The notes beneath the pieces were generated by a model. The model saw nothing but the letters and a program-made list of their open reading frames with translations, had not been told where the DNA came from and did not search any database. A stretch of DNA of 64,000 nucleotides from Fen-183 sp036504335 (GTDB lineage Bacteria > Acidobacteriota > Thermoanaerobaculia > UBA5066), in the NCBI GenBank assembly GCA_036504335.1, contig DASXVJ010000014.1:62001-126000 (forward strand), written 5' to 3'. Positions 61,193 through 64,000 of the stretch are shown here, in pieces. The position numbers and the translations under genes are program-made. Each line of letters begins with the position of its first letter. Within the stretch, counting starts at the first letter, position 1.

Positions 61193-62470
61193 TCAGGAGG
61201 CTTTCGGAGCGTCCTCCGTCAGGATACGCGCCCCGGACTCCGTCACGAGGACGTCGTCCTCGATGCGGATGCCGAGCCCGAGGTACTCCCTCGGGACGCG
61301 CGCCTCGTCGGGTCTCACGTAGAGGCCCGGCTCGATCGTCAGGACCATGCCCGGCTCGAGAGGCCGCGGCCGCCCGCGCTCGTCCCGGTAGCGCCCGCGG
61401 TCGTGCACGTCGAGGCCCAGCCAGTGCGAGGTGTGGTGGAGCGCGAAGCGCTGGGCGGCGTTCTTCTTCTTGAGCGCCTCGCGGCGACCCTTCAGGAGGC
61501 CGAACTCGAGGAGCGCGTCGAGAAGGACGGCACGCGCCGCCTCGTGCGGCGCGTCCCACGGCGCGCCCGGACGGACGGCCGCGATCGCGGCGCGCTGGGC
61601 GGCGAGGACCGCGCCGTAGAGCGCCTTCTGGGGGCGCGTGAACCGTCCCGAAACCGGAAACGTCCGCGTCACGTCGGAGGCGTAGCCTCCGACCTCGCAG
61701 CCGGCGTCCACGAGGACGAGGTCGCCCGCGGCGAGGCGCCGGGAGTTTTCGACGTAGTGCAGGATCGTCGCGTTCTCGCCCGAGGCGACGATCGTCGGGT
61801 ACGCGGGGCCGCTCGCGCCCATCGACCGGAAGCGCCGGTCGACGGCCGCCTCGATCTCGTACTCGTACCGGCCGGGCCGCGCGGTCCGCTGGGCGTCGCG
61901 GTGCGCGGACGCGGCGATCGCGGCCGCGCGCTCGAGGAGGGCGATCTCCTCGGGCGACTTCACGAGGCGCATCGCGTGAAGGAGGTCCGTCGGGTCCGAG
62001 ACCGTCACCGGGCCCCGTTTCGGATGGCGGGCCTCCCGCCGGAAGCGCGCGAGGAGGCCGGCGACGAGGCGGTCGTTCGTGTCGGAGAGGCCGAACGCGT
62101 GGTGGAGGACGCGCGCCTTCCGCACGAGGTCGGGGAGGCGCCTGTCGCGCTCGCCGTCCGGATGCGCCGCATCGGCCCCGAACGTCCTGACGGCGCCCTC
62201 GGGTCCGGCGCGGCGGCCCTCCCACGTCTCGCGCTCGCGGTCCCGCGGCAGGACGAACAGCGTGAGCGTCCTCGCGTCCGCGTCGAGGACGGCGGTCGCG
62301 CCCGGCTCGGCGAAGCCCGTCAGGTAGAAGAAGTCGGGATCGGGCCGGTAGCGGTAGTGCACGTCGTGCCCGAACGAGGCCTCGGGCGTGGCGAAGACGA
62401 GCGCGACGCCCTCTTTCATCGCGTCGAAGAAACGCGCGCGGCGGCGCGCAAAAACGGTCCGGTCGGCCAT
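61193..62470 (-). CDS. pepP: Xaa-Pro aminopeptidase (M24B, AMP_N domain)
   Basis: A 425-residue metallopeptidase that releases the N-terminal residue before proline. The N-terminal AMP_N domain (FARRRARFFDAMKEGVALVFA, HYRYRPDPDFFYLTGF) precedes the catalytic fold. Metal ligands are LVLVDAGCEVGGYASDVTRTF (two Asp), HHTSHWLGLDVHD (His), LTIEPGLYV (Glu) and IRIEDDVLV (Glu). The length fits PepP (about 440 aa). TAGACT ends 6 nt before the ATG, a clear leaderless geometry. Confidence 0.94.
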   Translation of the reverse strand: MADRTVFARRRARFFDAMKEGVALVFATPEASFGHDVHYRYRPDPDFFYLTGFAEPGATAVLDADARTLTLFVLPRDRERETWEGRRAGPEGAVRTFGADAAHPDGERDRRLPDLVRKARVLHHAFGLSDTNDRLVAGLLARFRREARHPKRGPVTVSDPTDLLHAMRLVKSPEEIALLERAAAIAASAHRDAQRTARPGRYEYEIEAAVDRRFRSMGASGPAYPTIVASGENATILHYVENSRRLAAGDLVLVDAGCEVGGYASDVTRTFPVSGRFTRPQKALYGAVLAAQRAAIAAVRPGAPWDAPHEAARAVLLDALLEFGLLKGRREALKKKNAAQRFALHHTSHWLGLDVHDRGRYRDERGRPRPLEPGMVLTIEPGLYVRPDEARVPREYLGLGIRIEDDVLVTESGARILTEDAPKAS

Positions 62471-62476
62471 GCCGCG

Positions 62477-62482
62477 AGTCTA
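62477..62482 (-). promoter_or_regulatory. -10-like element TAGACT, leaderless start
   Basis: On the minus strand TAGACT ends 6 nt before the ATG at 62470 (CGCGGC between). It would drive pepP and the FtsX-type permease. Confidence 0.5.
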
Positions 62483-62509
62483 ACCGGCAGCGCCGTGCGA
62501 GGATGGGGC

Positions 62510-63409
62510 ATGGACTCCCGCATCGTCCCGGCGCTCCGGGCCCGCTATCCCGAGTTCTCGGGCGCCCGGCTGAAGCGCGCCGTCCTGGAAGGCCAGGTCA
62601 CGGTGGACGGCGCCGTCGTGAACGACCCCGGCGCGCTCGTTCGCCCCGGCGCCGACCTCCGGTGGGACCGCGACCGCCGCATCGAACGCCGCGTGGCGAC
62701 GGCCCTCAAGGTCCTCTACGAGGACGACGACGCGATCGCCGTCTTCAAGCCGTCCGGCCTCCTCACGCACCCGACGGAGGCGAAGGAGAAGGACACGCTC
62801 CTCGCCCGCGTCTCGACGTACGTCCAGAAACGGCACGGCGGCGGCGCGCGCACGTACGTGTCCATCGTCCACCGCCTCGACAAGGAGACGTCCGGCATCC
62901 TCGTCTTCGCCCGCAGCCGGCGCGGCCTGATCGGCCTGCAGGCCCAGCTCCGCGCCCACACGATGGACCGGCGCTACCGCGCCGTCGTCGAGGGCGATCT
63001 CGTCGGGGACGCGGGCACGTTCGACAAGGACCTCGTCGCCGAGCCCGGCGAGCGGCGCCGCGGCGTCGTGAAGGCCGGTGAGACGGGCCTGAAGGCGATC
63101 ACGGAATGGACCGTGCTCGAGCGCTTCGGGATCGCGACGCTCGTCGAGGCGCGCCTGAAGACCGGGCGCACGCACCAGATCCGCATCCACTTCGCGAACG
63201 CGGGGCACGTCCTCGTGGGCGACTCCGTCTACCGCGACCGCAAGGCCAAGCCGTTCCCCGTCCCCTTCCCGCGCCAGGCGCTCCACGCCGGGCATCTCGG
63301 GTGGAAGACGGAGGAGGGCAAGGCGGTCTCGCTGGACGCGGATCCTCCGGGCGACTTCCTCAAGCTGCTGGAAGACCTCAGAAAGAGGAAGAGAAAGAAG
63401 ACTTCTTAG
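62510..63409 (+). CDS. RluA-family pseudouridine synthase with S4 domain
   Basis: A 299-residue enzyme. An S4 RNA-binding domain occupies residues 1-60 (LKRAVLEGQVTVDGAVV). The RluA catalytic domain follows: EDDDAIAVFKPSGLLTHPT, the active-site Asp in SIVHRLDKETSGILVFA, and KTGRTHQIRIHFANAGHVLVGDSVY. It isomerises uridine in rRNA or tRNA; RluD-like 23S rRNA modification is plausible. GAGGAT ends 5 nt before the ATG, a weaker version of the leaderless box. Its last codons (RKRKKTS and stop) lie in a GA-rich tract and one arm of the AT-rich repeat. Confidence 0.92.
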   Translation: MDSRIVPALRARYPEFSGARLKRAVLEGQVTVDGAVVNDPGALVRPGADLRWDRDRRIERRVATALKVLYEDDDAIAVFKPSGLLTHPTEAKEKDTLLARVSTYVQKRHGGGARTYVSIVHRLDKETSGILVFARSRRGLIGLQAQLRAHTMDRRYRAVVEGDLVGDAGTFDKDLVAEPGERRRGVVKAGETGLKAITEWTVLERFGIATLVEARLKTGRTHQIRIHFANAGHVLVGDSVYRDRKAKPFPVPFPRQALHAGHLGWKTEEGKAVSLDADPPGDFLKLLEDLRKRKRKKTS

Positions 63410-63492
63410 AAGGTGTGAGTGGGGCCGGCGCCTCGGATGGCAGCCACGCGGTTACTCGAGCGCATCTCGCAAACACACCCTTCTGAGAAATC
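63397..63492. repeat. Inverted AT-rich pair 7
   Basis: Left arm GAAGACTTCTTAGAAGGTG from 63397 (to 63417) contains the TAG stop of the pseudouridine synthase gene. Right arm CACACCCTTCTGAGAAATC is at 63474-63492. A long GA-rich tract precedes the left arm and CT-rich sequence lies beyond the terminator hairpin to 63545, so the two sides are broadly complementary. Confidence 0.75.
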
Positions 63493-63515
63493 AGCGGGCC
63501 CGTGAGGGCCCGCTG
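63492..63515. terminator. Strong hairpin between convergent genes
   Basis: CAGCGGGCCC and GGGCCCGCTG, 10-bp perfect stem with GTGA loop. On the minus strand it is followed by ATTTCT, fitting termination of the OmpA-type gene; on the plus strand by CAGAAATA. It adjoins the right arm of AT-rich pair 7. Confidence 0.7.
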
Positions 63516-63547
63516 CAGAAATACTCGTCTTCTCTTCCTTTTCTTCT

Positions 63548-64000
63548 CTACTCGAGGACGACGATCACGACGCGGCGGTTCTTGGAGCGGCCGAGCGCCG
63601 TCTTGTTCGTCTCGACGGGGAGCGTGTCGCCGTAGGAGATCGTCGACATGCGGCCGAGCGGGAGCTTGTGCTCGCGCGCGAGATAGCGGCGGACCGCTTC
63701 GGCGCGCTGCTGGCCGAGCTGGTCGTTGAAGTCGGCGCCGCCCGTGTCGTCGGTGTGGCCCTGGATCTCGAGGTAGATGCCCTTGTCGAGAGCCTTGACC
63801 TTCGCGGCGAACTCGTCGAGTGCGGCCTTCGCGTCCTTCGTGAGCTCGTACGACGCCGTCTTGAAGCGGACGCGGTCCTCGGCGAACGACTGCTGGAAGA
63901 CGATCTTGCCCTTCGCGAGGACGCGGGCTTCCTGGGCGCGGGCGAGCGCGTCCTTGGCGGACTGGCCGAGCTGCTCGATCTGCTTGCCCTGCTCGTCGAG
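63548..64000 (-). CDS. OmpA-family protein, C-terminal peptidoglycan-binding domain (partial)
   Basis: The 150 C-terminal residues of a gene that continues beyond the right edge. A helical stretch (QIEQLGQSAKDALARAQEARVLAKGK) precedes an OmpA/MotB-like domain: VRFKTASYELTKDAKAALDEFA, YLEIQGHTDDTGGADFNDQLGQQRAEAV (the conserved GHTD..G....N..L...RA pattern) and GRSKNRRVVIVV at the end. It anchors the outer membrane or an envelope complex to peptidoglycan. Only the end is visible, so any barrel or lipoprotein part cannot be judged. Confidence 0.9.
   Translation of the reverse strand, partial: LDEQGKQIEQLGQSAKDALARAQEARVLAKGKIVFQQSFAEDRVRFKTASYELTKDAKAALDEFAAKVKALDKGIYLEIQGHTDDTGGADFNDQLGQQRAEAVRRYLAREHKLPLGRMSTISYGDTLPVETNKTALGRSKNRRVVIVVLE

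Overview
The window is very GC-rich, with G/C-ending codons almost throughout. It looks like a chromosomal segment of an Acidobacteriota-type bacterium, possibly of the Thermoanaerobaculia kind. That placement is an inference from content: a VWFA-related acidobacterial protein, a BNR-propeller giant, an FG-GAP protein with repeated C-terminal domains, a secreted protein ending in an LDTR-type domain, many S9 and M24 peptidases, DUF2157 and DUF2752 membrane proteins, and archaeal-like 2-oxoacid:ferredoxin oxidoreductase plus ADP-forming acyl-CoA synthetase. No rRNA, tRNA, CRISPR array, transposase or integrase was seen.

Layout. 0-5.7 kb: partial phospholipase D-like gene, SIS-domain sugar-phosphate protein, threonine synthase, GMC oxidoreductase. 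5.7-14.5 kb: ABC exporter pair, M24 peptidase-like protein, metallophosphoesterase, sodium:solute symporter divergent from phenylalanine 4-hydroxylase, MFS exporter. 14.5-25 kb: BNR protein, Fpg/Nei glycosylase divergent from a membrane Ser/Thr kinase with a downstream SRAP gene, lipoprotein propeller, di-haem cytochrome, YpdA-like reductase. 25-33.7 kb: VWA protein, lipoprotein, three overlapping pseudopilin-type genes, NRDE protein, HtrA protease, cyclophilin, MFS, fumarase. 33.7-47.8 kb: secreted FN3 protein, quinone oxidoreductase, diguanylate cyclase, aldo/keto reductase, S9 peptidase, FG-GAP protein, Yip1-like, DUF2752, RfbD and two DUF2157-like proteins. 47.8-53.2 kb: a tight operon for ferredoxin-linked 2-oxoacid oxidation and ATP formation from the acyl-CoA, with a small Cys-rich protein inside. 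53.2-55.5 kb: a lower-GC island of three minus-strand orphan genes between two copies of a 15-bp sequence. 55.5-64 kb: a paralogue of the small Cys-rich protein, oligopeptidase B, membrane glycosyltransferase-like protein, methyltransferase, FtsX permease, Xaa-Pro aminopeptidase, pseudouridine synthase, and an OmpA-type C-terminus cut by the edge.

Three sequence-level systems stand out. (1) At least 15 genes on both strands have a -10-like hexamer (TAGACT, TATCCT, TAGAAT, GAGAAT and similar) ending exactly 6-7 nt before the start codon, the geometry of leaderless mRNAs. (2) An AT-rich motif, GAAGATTTCTTAGAAGG, recurs as inverted pairs 60-270 nt apart, in coding sequence in all three reading frames as well as in gaps between genes. 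(3) The motif CCTGATTCATCTGCT lies upstream of both transcription units carrying the small Cys-rich paralogues, and a third copy marks the other edge of the low-GC island.
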